Positions 54,762 through 62,732 of a stretch of 64,000 bases of DNA are shown here, piece by piece; position 1 is the first letter of the stretch; each line of letters starts with the position of its first letter. The notes under the pieces were generated by a model. That model did not search any database and had not been told where the DNA came from. It saw only the letters and a program-made list of their open reading frames with translations. Made by a program: the position numbers and the translations under genes. The DNA lies in the NCBI GenBank assembly GCA_031396695.1, contig JANNLG010000171.1, positions 1 through 64,000 on the forward strand, in the 5' to 3' direction. Origin of the DNA: VGRW01 sp031396695 (lineage in GTDB: Bacteria; Myxococcota_A; UBA9160; SZUA-336).

Positions 54762-55865
54762 TCAGGCCGCCGCGGGCGTCTCCGGTAGCGGACCGACGTA
54801 GCGCGAGCCGGGCCGGATGATGCGCGAGCTCTGGCGCTGCTCGTCGATGTGCGCGAGCCAGCCCGCCACGCGCGCGACCGCGAAGGTCGGCGAGAACAGC
54901 TCCTGCGGCAGACCGATCGCGTCGAGCAGCACGGCCGTGTAGAACTCGACGTTCGCGGCCATGCGGCGCTCGGGGCGGCGCTCGCCGAGCGACGCGACGG
55001 CGACGCGCTCGACCGCGCGCGCGAGATCGAGCCGATCGCTGCGCAGGCCCGTCTCGCGCAGGCGCTCGACGGCGCGCTCGAGCACTGCCGCCCGCGGATC
55101 GCGCACGCGGTACACGCGGTGGCCCATGCCCATGATGCGCCGGCCCGAAGCCAGCTCGCCGGTGATCCAGCTCGAGGCGTTCTCGGGCGTGCCGATCGCG
55201 TCGAGCATCGCGAGCACCGGCCCGGGCGCGCCGCCGTGGCGCGGCCCCTTCAGCGCGCCGAGTGCAGCCACCACGGCCGACACCGTGTCGGAGTCGGTCG
55301 AAGCGACCACGCGCGCGGTGAACGTGGATGCGTTCATGCCGTGATCGGCGGCGGTGACCAGGTACGCGTCGAGCGCGCGGCTGCGCGCCGGATCGCTGCC
55401 GTGCGCGCTCGCCATGCGCAGGTAGTCGGCGGCGTGACCGAGCGCGGGATCGGGTGCGATCGGCGCCGAGCCGCGCTGTTTGCGCGCCCACGCCGCCGCG
55501 AAGACCGCGACCGAAGCCGTGAGCTCGGCACGCAGCTCGCACTCCGGAATCTCGCTCGCGCGCAGCTGCGCGAGCGCCCCGCGCACGGCCTCCATGCCGT
55601 CGGGCGCATCGAGCGCGCGGCCGAGCGAGCGCAGGCGCGCGAACGCGCGAACGCGTGCTCGGCCCAACTCCTCACGCACGTCCTCGTGCGCAATCGGACC
55701 GGGCAGCTCGCCGCTCCAGAGCAGCGCGCAGGCCGCCTCGAAATCGGCTCGCTGCGCGAGCTGCTCCACGTCGTGCCCGCGCACCACCAGGCGGCCGCGC
55801 TCGCCGTCGACGTCGGAAAGGCAGGTCTCCGCCACCACCACGCCCTCGAGTCCATCCATCTGCAT
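54762..55865 (-). CDS. citrate or 2-methylcitrate synthase
   Basis: 367 residues from the ATG at 55865 with an AAGGAGAA ribosome site. Catalytic His residues are in TAADHGMNASTFTARV in parts (~185) and IMGMGHRVYRVRDPR (~243). The third catalytic position is Glu (ANVEFYTAVLL) where many citrate synthases have Asp; such Glu variants occur in the CitA/MmgD branch. It condenses an acyl-CoA with oxaloacetate. Length is short for type I citrate synthase. It is divergent from a second citrate synthase across a palindromic site. Confidence 0.9.
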   Translation of the reverse strand: MQMDGLEGVVVAETCLSDVDGERGRLVVRGHDVEQLAQRADFEAACALLWSGELPGPIAHEDVREELGRARVRAFARLRSLGRALDAPDGMEAVRGALAQLRASEIPECELRAELTASVAVFAAAWARKQRGSAPIAPDPALGHAADYLRMASAHGSDPARSRALDAYLVTAADHGMNASTFTARVVASTDSDTVSAVVAALGALKGPRHGGAPGPVLAMLDAIGTPENASSWITGELASGRRIMGMGHRVYRVRDPRAAVLERAVERLRETGLRSDRLDLARAVERVAVASLGERRPERRMAANVEFYTAVLLDAIGLPQELFSPTFAVARVAGWLAHIDEQRQSSRIIRPGSRYVGPLPETPAAA

Positions 55866-55906
55866 CGCACTTCTCCTTGGACCTCTACCTTGCCGCTGAT
55901 CCATTA

Positions 55907-55934
55907 CTTGATCAACGTTGATCGATCGATCAAG
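55907..55934. promoter_or_regulatory. nested palindromes between the two citrate synthase genes
   Basis: A perfect 14-base palindrome GATCAACGTTGATC (55910-55923) lies inside a wider inverted repeat CTTGATC (55907-55913) and GATCAAG (55928-55934). The half-site TTGATC occurs repeatedly, spaced about one helical turn apart, in the 78-base divergent promoter region. It is a likely operator, perhaps of the DNA-binding citrate synthase beside it. Confidence 0.6.
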
Positions 55935-55943
55935 ATACGAGCC

Positions 55944-57185
55944 GTGAAGACGCGAACCGACGCAGCGCTCTGCGCGCGCGAGGCGGCCGAATTCCTGGGC
56001 GTGAAGCTCGCGACGCTCTACGCCTACGCGAGCCGCGGCCGCTTGAAGAGTGTGTCCGGGACGCGCGGCCGCGCGCGGCGCTACGCGCGCGCCGATCTCG
56101 AGGCACTGCGCGCGCGCAGCGCCGGACCCGCCGCGGGCGCGCTGCGCTTCGGCGAGCCGGTGCTCGAGACGCGCATCACCGACATGACTCCGCTCGGGCC
56201 GGTCTACCGCGACCGGCTCGCGAGCGAGCTCGCGAGCGCACGCGCTCCCTTCCCGTCGGTCGCGGAGCTGCTTTGGACCGGCGCCCTGCCCGCGCGCGCG
56301 CCGAGCTGGCCCGCCGGCGCGACGATCTGGCCGGCGCGCGAGCTCGCGAAGCTCGTGCCGCGCGGCAGCCCACCGCTCGGCGCGCTCGCGATCGCGCTGC
56401 CGGTGCTCGCGGCGAACGATGCCTCGCGCTTCGACGCGCGACCCGAGGCCGTGCTCGCGCGCGCGCGCGGCTTGCTGCCGCAGCTCGCGGCCTCGTACGC
56501 GCTCGCGCTCGATCCACGCCGGCTCGCACCCGCGCTCGAGGCCGGCGACCCGGCGCGCGCGCTCGCGATCGCGCTCGGCGCGCCGACCACGAAGCCCGCG
56601 CTCGAGCTCCTGAACGTCGCACTCGTGCTGCTCGCCGATCACGAGCTGAACTCGTCCACGTTCGCGGCGCGCGTGGCGGCCTCGACCGGCGCCGACCTGT
56701 ACGCGTGTCTCGGCGCCGCGGTCGCCGCGCTCAGCGGACCGCTGCACGGCGGCGCGAGCGAGCAGGTCGAGATCCTCGCTCGCGAAGCTGCGAACGCCGC
56801 CGGCGCGGCCAGCGCCGTGCGCGATCGCATGCGCCGCGGCGAGCGCATTCCCGGATTCGGTCACTCGCTCTATCCGGATGGCGATCCGCGCGTGCCGCCG
56901 CTGCTCGAGGCCGCAAGACGGCTTGCCCCACGCGCGCCGCGCGTGAAGACGATCGCGGCGATCCTCCACGCGATGGACGAGGCCGGCCGGCCCAAGCCCA
57001 ACGTCGACGTGGCGCTCGCCTGCGCCTGCGCTGCGCTCGATCTGCCCCAAGGCCAGGGCCCGGCGATCTTCGCGATCGGCCGCGCGGCGGGCTGGGTTGC
57101 CCACATCCTGGAGCAGTACGAGGCCGGCTTCGTGCTGCGACCGCGCGCCCGTTGGGCGGGCCCCGCTGGTATGCTGCGCGCGTGA
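55944..57185 (+). CDS. citrate synthase-like protein with N-terminal helix-turn-helix domain
   Basis: 413 residues from GTG at 55944. Residues ~8-55 form a MerR/excisionase-like HTH (REAAEFLGVKLATLYAYASRG in parts, then a basic SGTRGRARRYARADLEAL in parts). The rest is citrate synthase: LLADHELNSSTFAARVAASTG in parts, SGPLHGGASE, IPGFGHSLYPDGDPR and KPNVDVALA with the catalytic His, His and Asp all kept, so it may be active as well as DNA-binding. Fusions like this are known but poorly studied. It is 78 bases from the divergent citrate synthase, with TTGATC palindromes between. Confidence 0.88.
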   Translation: MKTRTDAALCAREAAEFLGVKLATLYAYASRGRLKSVSGTRGRARRYARADLEALRARSAGPAAGALRFGEPVLETRITDMTPLGPVYRDRLASELASARAPFPSVAELLWTGALPARAPSWPAGATIWPARELAKLVPRGSPPLGALAIALPVLAANDASRFDARPEAVLARARGLLPQLAASYALALDPRRLAPALEAGDPARALAIALGAPTTKPALELLNVALVLLADHELNSSTFAARVAASTGADLYACLGAAVAALSGPLHGGASEQVEILAREAANAAGAASAVRDRMRRGERIPGFGHSLYPDGDPRVPPLLEAARRLAPRAPRVKTIAAILHAMDEAGRPKPNVDVALACACAALDLPQGQGPAIFAIGRAAGWVAHILEQYEAGFVLRPRARWAGPAGMLRA

Positions 57186-57297
57186 GCGGCAAGCCCGAGG
57201 TCGATGAGCGGATCGGTCCGTCAGTGGTTCGAATGCGGTGCGGCGAGCTCGGATCGAAAACCCGCGGCCTTTTGCCGTGACTACCCCGGAGGCGTGA

Positions 57298-58122
57298 ATG
57301 TACGAGCAGATCCTCTACTCGGTCGAAGACCCCGTCGCGCTGATCACGCTGAATCGGCCGGAGCGACTGAACGCCTGGACCGATCGCATGGGCGACGAGC
57401 TGCGCCACGCGATCGCGCGCGCGGAGGCCGACAAGAGCGTGGTCGGCATCGTGCTCACCGGGGCGGGCCGCGGCTTCTGCGCGGGTGCGGACCTGAAGGG
57501 ACTGCAGGCGATCACCGTTGGCGAGCGCGAGCGCGGCGGCACCGCTTCGGGACTCGCCGCCGACCCCGGCGACACCGAAATGGGTGAGTCGTTCCGCAAG
57601 CACTACTCGTACCTGATGTCGGTGCGCAAACCGATCATTGCCGCGATCAACGGACCGTGCGCCGGCATGGCGATGCCGATCGCGCTGTTCTGCGATCTGC
57701 GCTTCGCGGCCGAGAGCGCGACCTTCACGACCGCCTTCGTGCGCCGCGGCCTGATCGCGGAGTGGGGCCTGGCCTGGACGCTGCCGCGGCTGGTCGGCTC
57801 CGCGCACGCGCTCGACCTGTTGCTCTCGGGCCGCAAGATCGATGCGCGCGAAGCCGAGCGGATCGGGCTCGTGAATCGCGTGCTCTCCGACGAAAAGCTG
57901 GTCGCCCACTGCGTCGACTACGTGCGCGAGCTGGCGGCGAACGCCTCGCCGGCCTCGATGATGGTGATGAAGCGGCAGGTCTACCAGCAGCTCACGAGTG
58001 AACTCGGCCCGGCGTGCGACGAGGCCGTGAAGCTGATGGTGGAAAGCTTCTCGCGACCCGACTTCAAGGAGGGCGTGCAGTCCTTCCTGGAACGGCGACC
58101 GCCGAAGTTCCCGCGCGTCTAG
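57298..58122 (+). CDS. enoyl-CoA hydratase/isomerase
   Basis: 274 residues from the ATG at 57298, with GGAGG eight bases upstream. The crotonase fold is complete: RPERLNAWTDRM, GFCAGADLKGLQ (oxyanion loop, ~60), and NGPCAGMAMPIALFCDLRFA in parts (~117). One of the two Glu usually used by hydratases is at RGLIAEWGLAWTL, the other position near the GPCAGM loop is not Glu, so it may act as an isomerase or on an unusual acyl-CoA. A probable part of fatty or aromatic acid breakdown. Exosortase follows 10 bases later. Confidence 0.9.
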   Translation: MYEQILYSVEDPVALITLNRPERLNAWTDRMGDELRHAIARAEADKSVVGIVLTGAGRGFCAGADLKGLQAITVGERERGGTASGLAADPGDTEMGESFRKHYSYLMSVRKPIIAAINGPCAGMAMPIALFCDLRFAAESATFTTAFVRRGLIAEWGLAWTLPRLVGSAHALDLLLSGRKIDAREAERIGLVNRVLSDEKLVAHCVDYVRELAANASPASMMVMKRQVYQQLTSELGPACDEAVKLMVESFSRPDFKEGVQSFLERRPPKFPRV

Positions 58123-58132
58123 AGGAGTCCGC

Positions 58133-59587
58133 ATGGTCGGGTGGCTCTGGCTCGCTCCGTTCATCCTCGCCTTCACACCGACGGCGATCTGGCTGTACCA
58201 GCGCGGCACGCAATCGGCGTTCAGCGAGGTGCACACGCTGTTCATGCCGCTCGTGCTCGCGTACCTGATTCGCGAGCAGCTGAAGCTCGATCCGGACCCG
58301 ACCCCGCGCTCGTCAGCACTGGGCTTCCTGTTCGTCGTGCCCGCGCTGGCGCTGGTCGCGCTCGACGCGGCGATGCACACGCAGATGCTGGGCGCGATCG
58401 CGCTGGTGATTGCGCTGCCGGGGATCTCGCTGCTCCTGCTCGGCACGCGCCGCACGCGCGAGCTCGCGTTCCCGCTCGCGCTGGCCGTGTTCATCGTGCC
58501 GATTCCCACGGGCATGCTGACGCCGCTCTACAGCGTGCTGCGGCCGATCGCCGCGATCGGCACGACCTGGCTGGTGCCGCTGTTCGGCATGCCGATCGCG
58601 CGCGTCGGCACGGCGCTCTCGGTGCCGGGACTCGCGGTCGAGGTCGCGGACAACTGCTCCGGCTGGTCGTCGCTGCAGGCCGCGGTGATCACGGCGCTGG
58701 TGCTCGCGCACTTCTCGAGCTCGAAACAGCGGAGGCTCGCGCTACTGCTCTCCGCCATCCCGGTCGCGATCGTCTGCAACATCCTGCGCGTGACCGCGCT
58801 CGTGTTGCTGGCGCAACGCTACGGCGCCGAGCTGCTCGACACCACGCTGCATCCCGCGTCGGGCGTGATCCTGTTCGGTGTCGTGATCGCGGTGCTGTTC
58901 GCGATCGCGGGACCCGACGCCATGCGCTCGGCCAAGGCTTCGGGCCAGCGCGTCGTCGTCGCGACGCGCTACGCGCTGGCGCTCGCGGCGCTCTGCGCGC
59001 TCGCGCTGATCCCGGTCGGCATGCACTCGACCGCGCGCCTGCGCGGCGACGACTGCGCGAACGCCGCCGCGCTCGTGCCCTCGGACGGAAGCGTCGATCC
59101 CGCCCGCGCGCTGTTGATGCAGCAGCAGTACAAGGCCTCGCAGTGGCGCGAGGGTACGCTGCCGGCAACCGCGGACACGCCGGCGCTTCGCTACGCCGTG
59201 ATTCGCAACTACGAACCGAGGCTGCTCTACTACCGCGGCTCGCGCCGGCTCTGGCAGGACGTCGAGCCTGGCGCCGACACCATCGAGTGGCTGGAGTCCG
59301 ACGACGGCCGGCTGCCGATCGTGCGCTCGCAGCTCGCGGGCGATCGGCCGGGGCAGCCGCGCGCGGTGATCGCGTCGCTGCTCGTCTACGAGGGCGAGCC
59401 CGTCGAAACCGGCTGGCGCGCGCAGCTCCGCGCGGCGCCGCGCCAGATGTTCACGGGCAGTCGCCCGATGACCTTGTTCACGGTACGGGGTGACGTGCAG
59501 GGCGGCGATCACGCGGCGGTGGAAAAGCGCGCGCACGCGTACCTGCTCGATTCGTGGCGAACCTACCGGGCTCTGTGCCGGCACTGA
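58133..59587 (+). CDS. exosortase with EpsI-like C-terminal domain
   Basis: 484 residues from the ATG at 58133, with AGAGGAG upstream. About eight membrane helices hold the exosortase triad: Cys175 in ADNCSGWSSL, Arg219 in CNILRVTAL and His240 in TLHPASGVILFG. After residue ~295 a soluble EpsI-like domain follows (YKASQWREG, YEGEPVETGWRAQL), where EpsI is a partner often fused to exosortase. Exosortases cleave and sort PEP-CTERM-type proteins. No PEP-CTERM substrate and no capsule cluster lie in the window. The next gene starts at or just before its stop. Confidence 0.9.
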   Translation: MVGWLWLAPFILAFTPTAIWLYQRGTQSAFSEVHTLFMPLVLAYLIREQLKLDPDPTPRSSALGFLFVVPALALVALDAAMHTQMLGAIALVIALPGISLLLLGTRRTRELAFPLALAVFIVPIPTGMLTPLYSVLRPIAAIGTTWLVPLFGMPIARVGTALSVPGLAVEVADNCSGWSSLQAAVITALVLAHFSSSKQRRLALLLSAIPVAIVCNILRVTALVLLAQRYGAELLDTTLHPASGVILFGVVIAVLFAIAGPDAMRSAKASGQRVVVATRYALALAALCALALIPVGMHSTARLRGDDCANAAALVPSDGSVDPARALLMQQQYKASQWREGTLPATADTPALRYAVIRNYEPRLLYYRGSRRLWQDVEPGADTIEWLESDDGRLPIVRSQLAGDRPGQPRAVIASLLVYEGEPVETGWRAQLRAAPRQMFTGSRPMTLFTVRGDVQGGDHAAVEKRAHAYLLDSWRTYRALCRH

Positions 59588-61821
59588 GCACACGCACCGC
59601 GTTCCGAACCTGCCCGATCTGCGAGGCGAGCTGTGGACTCGCGCTCTCGCTCGAGGGCGAGCGCGTGCTGCGTGTGCGCGGAGACGAGCGCGACGTCACC
59701 AGCCGCGGCTACCTGTGCCCGAAGGGCGCCGCGCTCGGCGAGCTGCACCACGACCCCGACCGGCTGCGCACACCGCTCGTGCGCGGGCCCGAGGGTCTGC
59801 GCGCGGCGAGCTGGGACGAGGCGTTCGCGGAGATCGAGCGGCGCCTGCAGCCGGTGATCGAGCGACACGGCCGCGGATCGGTCGCCGTCTACGTCGGCAA
59901 TCCCACCGCGCACGACTACTCGCTCTACGCCTATCTGCCCGCGCTGCTGCTGGCGGCCGGCACGCACCAGCTCTACACGGCGGGCACGGTCGACCAGCAG
60001 CCGAAGCAGGTCGCGGTGAACTGCATGTTCGGCACGGCCTGGGGCATTCCCGTGCCGGACGTCGACCGCACGCAGTATCTGCTCGTGCTGGGCGCGAACC
60101 CGGCGGCTTCAAACGGGAGCCTGCTGGTCGCGCCGGATCTACAGGGCCGGCTCGACGCGATCCGCGCGCGCGGCGGGCGCGTGGTGGTGGTCGATCCGCG
60201 CCGCACGAAGACCGCCGAACGCGCCGATGAATGGCTGCCGATCCGACCTGGCACCGACGCGCTGTTCCTGTTCGCGCTGGTGAACACGCTGTTCGCGGAG
60301 GGGCGCGTCGCACTCGGCGCGCTCGGCGCGCACGTGAACGGAGTCGAGCGGCTGCGCGAGCTCGCGGCGGAGTTCACGCCGGAATCGGTCGAGGCGCGTT
60401 GCCGGATTCCCGCAACCACGATTCGCAGGATCGCGCGCGAGCTGGCGAGCGCCGAGCGCGCCGCCGTGTACGGCCGCGTCGGCACCTGCACGCAGGAGTT
60501 CGGCACGCTCGCGAGTTGGGGGATCGACGCGCTGAACGTGCTCACCGGAAACCTCGATCGCGTCGGCGGCGTGATGTGGAGCCGGCCGCTGGCCGGCGGC
60601 GACCACACGCGCGGCGCGAAGGGGCGCGGACCGGAGTTCCAGGTCGGCCGCTTCCGCACGCGCGTGCGCGGGGCGCCCGAGGTTCTGTTCCAGCTGCCCG
60701 CCGCCTGCCTCGCCGAAGAGATCGACACCCCCGGCGAGGGACAGATCCGCGCGCTCGTGGTGATCGCCGGAAATCCCGCACTCTCGGTGCCCGACGGCGA
60801 GCGGCTCGACCGCGCGCTGGCGCAGCTCGACTGTCTGGTCTCGCTCGACCTGTTCGTGAACGAGACCGCGCGCCACGCACACGTCGTGCTGCCGTCGCCC
60901 TCGCCGCTGCAACAGCCGCACTACGACGCCCTGCTCTATCAGGTCGCCGTGCGCAACGCCGCACGCTACTCGAAGCCCGTCCTGCCGCTCGACGTCGACG
61001 CGCTGCCGGAGTGGCAGATCATGCTGCGCCTGGCCGCGATCTTCGCCGGCCAGGGCGCGAAGGCGGACGCGAACGCGCTCGACGACGGCTACTTCGCCGC
61101 GCGGCTACACGCACAGGTGTCGGACCCGAGCTCGCCGATCCACGGCCGCGACCCGGGCGAGCTGGTCGCGCTCGCCGCCGGACGGCGCGGGCCCGAGCGC
61201 ATCCTCGACCTCGAACTGCGCACCGGTCCCTACGGAGACGGCTTCGGCGCCGTGCCGGGCGGGCTCTCGCTCGCGGAGCTCGAGCGCCACCCGCACGGGC
61301 TCGATCTCGGTCCGCTCGAGCCTGCGCTGCCGGACGTGCTGCGCACGCCGAGCGGCAAGATCGAGCTCGCGCATCCATACCTGGCCGCCGACCTGCCGCG
61401 GCTGCGCGAGCGCCTGTCGCGTCCTGACGACGACGGGCTGCTGCTGATCGGCCGGCGCGACCTGCGCTCGAACAACTCGTGGCTGCACAACGCGCCGTCG
61501 CTGATGACCGGTCGCGAGCGCTGCACGCTGGTCGTGCACCCCGCCGACGCCGCCGAGCGCGGCCTCGGCGGCGGCGATCTCGCGCAGATCCGTTCCGCGG
61601 CTGCGACGCTGGTGGTCGCGGTAGAGGTCAGCGACGAGGTCGCGCGCGGCGTCGTGTGCTTGCCGCACGGCTTCGGACACGGCCGGGCGGGCGCGCGTCT
61701 CACGGTCGCCGCACGCCGACCCGGCGTGAACTCGAACGCGCTCTCGGATGCCCGCGCGCTCGACGCGCCGTCGGGAACCGCGGTCGTGAACGGCATCCCG
61801 GTCGAGGTCGCACGCGCCTGA
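59554..61821 (+). CDS. molybdopterin-dependent oxidoreductase (DMSO reductase family)
   Basis: 755 residues from GTG at 59554; GTG at 59575 and CTG at 59584 are alternatives. The N-terminal [4Fe-4S] Cys set is CPICEASCGL plus GYLCPKG. Moco-binding domains show AVYVGNPTAHDYSLYAYLPALL in parts, LLVLGANPAASNGSL, VVVVDPRRTKTAERADEWLPIRPGTDA in parts, GRVGTCTQEFGTL, and a C-terminal dinucleotide-binding domain (LIGRRDLRSNNSWLHN). The Mo ligand cannot be fixed by eye; Cys in VNCMFGTAWG is the candidate. It is formate dehydrogenase/BisC-like; the substrate is not known. mobA and moeA at 40240 could supply its cofactor. Confidence 0.9.
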   Translation: MANLPGSVPALSTRTAFRTCPICEASCGLALSLEGERVLRVRGDERDVTSRGYLCPKGAALGELHHDPDRLRTPLVRGPEGLRAASWDEAFAEIERRLQPVIERHGRGSVAVYVGNPTAHDYSLYAYLPALLLAAGTHQLYTAGTVDQQPKQVAVNCMFGTAWGIPVPDVDRTQYLLVLGANPAASNGSLLVAPDLQGRLDAIRARGGRVVVVDPRRTKTAERADEWLPIRPGTDALFLFALVNTLFAEGRVALGALGAHVNGVERLRELAAEFTPESVEARCRIPATTIRRIARELASAERAAVYGRVGTCTQEFGTLASWGIDALNVLTGNLDRVGGVMWSRPLAGGDHTRGAKGRGPEFQVGRFRTRVRGAPEVLFQLPAACLAEEIDTPGEGQIRALVVIAGNPALSVPDGERLDRALAQLDCLVSLDLFVNETARHAHVVLPSPSPLQQPHYDALLYQVAVRNAARYSKPVLPLDVDALPEWQIMLRLAAIFAGQGAKADANALDDGYFAARLHAQVSDPSSPIHGRDPGELVALAAGRRGPERILDLELRTGPYGDGFGAVPGGLSLAELERHPHGLDLGPLEPALPDVLRTPSGKIELAHPYLAADLPRLRERLSRPDDDGLLLIGRRDLRSNNSWLHNAPSLMTGRERCTLVVHPADAAERGLGGGDLAQIRSAAATLVVAVEVSDEVARGVVCLPHGFGHGRAGARLTVAARRPGVNSNALSDARALDAPSGTAVVNGIPVEVARA

Positions 61822-61836
61822 GCGGGCGATCTCGAG

Positions 61837-62706
61837 TCAGGCGTAGCCGGCGGGCAGCTCGCGGGCCGGTGATTCCTCGAGCAGGTAGCTGCGATTGCAG
61901 AACGCTTCGCGGAAGCCGACGCGCTGGTAGACGTGGCGGGCGGCTTCGTTCGCCTCGTCACAGTAGAGTGTCACGATCTCGTAGCGATCGAAGAGCCGGG
62001 CGCAGATGCCGCGAACGCCCTCTGTCGCGTGACCGCAGCCGCGCGCAGCGCGCGGGACGAACACGCCGCCGAGCTGCACCGTGTTCGCGCTGGCTGCGCC
62101 GACGTGCACCTGGAACACGATCCGGCCGCGCGCGCGCGCGATCCACCAGCGGCCGTCGCGCACGTCGCTCGCGTGGCGCTCGCGGAAGCCCGCGGCGTCG
62201 GCGGCCTCGCGGTCGTCGTGCAGGTCTTCGCGGTGCTGCTCCGCGCTGTTCGCGGTCAGCTCGAGCAGGTCGGACGCGCGCGCCGGCTCGAGCAGCATGC
62301 GCTGCGCGGCGGCGCTCGGCCCGCACAGCTCGGCCGCGCGCGCGGCGAACACCGGCTCGCGGCGCGTCCAGCGCAGACCCGGGGCGTGGCGCTGGTACTC
62401 GCTCCAGAACGGCTCGGTGACGTCCTCGCTGCCCACGATGTGACGCGGCCGGATTGCCGTGCGCGCGGCCGCCGCCGCGAGCGGTGCGAACGCGCGCGCG
62501 TCGCGCACTTCGAGCGCGGTTCCCCCTTGCGGGCCGATCATCAGCACCGCCTCGAGCCGCCCGCCGGGCGCGTAGCCGTAGAAGCCCGGCACCCGGCCCA
62601 GCACGCCGGCCGCGACCACGTAGTCGAGAAACACGTTGTGGAGCGGCCGCGCGCGCAGCAGCGCGCGGGCGTCGAAGCCGTCGGCGGCGGTCAGGGGGCG
62701 AACCAT
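61837..62706 (-). CDS. two-domain GNAT acetyltransferase
   Basis: 289 residues. An N-terminal degenerate GNAT-like half (DUF4081 type, residues ~1-130: RARPLHNVFLDYVVAAGVLG in parts) precedes a canonical GNAT half with the acetyl-CoA loop VFVPRAARGCGHATEGVR in parts near 222 and YCDEANEAARHVYQRVGFRE in parts. Proteins of this order are common in actinobacteria and deltaproteobacteria and acetylate unknown small molecules or proteins. It converges on the molybdopterin enzyme with 15 bases between and is divergent from the ABC exporter. Confidence 0.86.
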   Translation of the reverse strand: MVRPLTAADGFDARALLRARPLHNVFLDYVVAAGVLGRVPGFYGYAPGGRLEAVLMIGPQGGTALEVRDARAFAPLAAAAARTAIRPRHIVGSEDVTEPFWSEYQRHAPGLRWTRREPVFAARAAELCGPSAAAQRMLLEPARASDLLELTANSAEQHREDLHDDREAADAAGFRERHASDVRDGRWWIARARGRIVFQVHVGAASANTVQLGGVFVPRAARGCGHATEGVRGICARLFDRYEIVTLYCDEANEAARHVYQRVGFREAFCNRSYLLEESPARELPAGYA

Positions 62707-62732
62707 CGGCGTCAGGGTACCATCGCGCTCCG

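Noticed and set aside
57210..57240. tRNA-like GGTTCGAAT sequence
   Set aside because: No matching T-stem, anticodon arm or acceptor stem around it.
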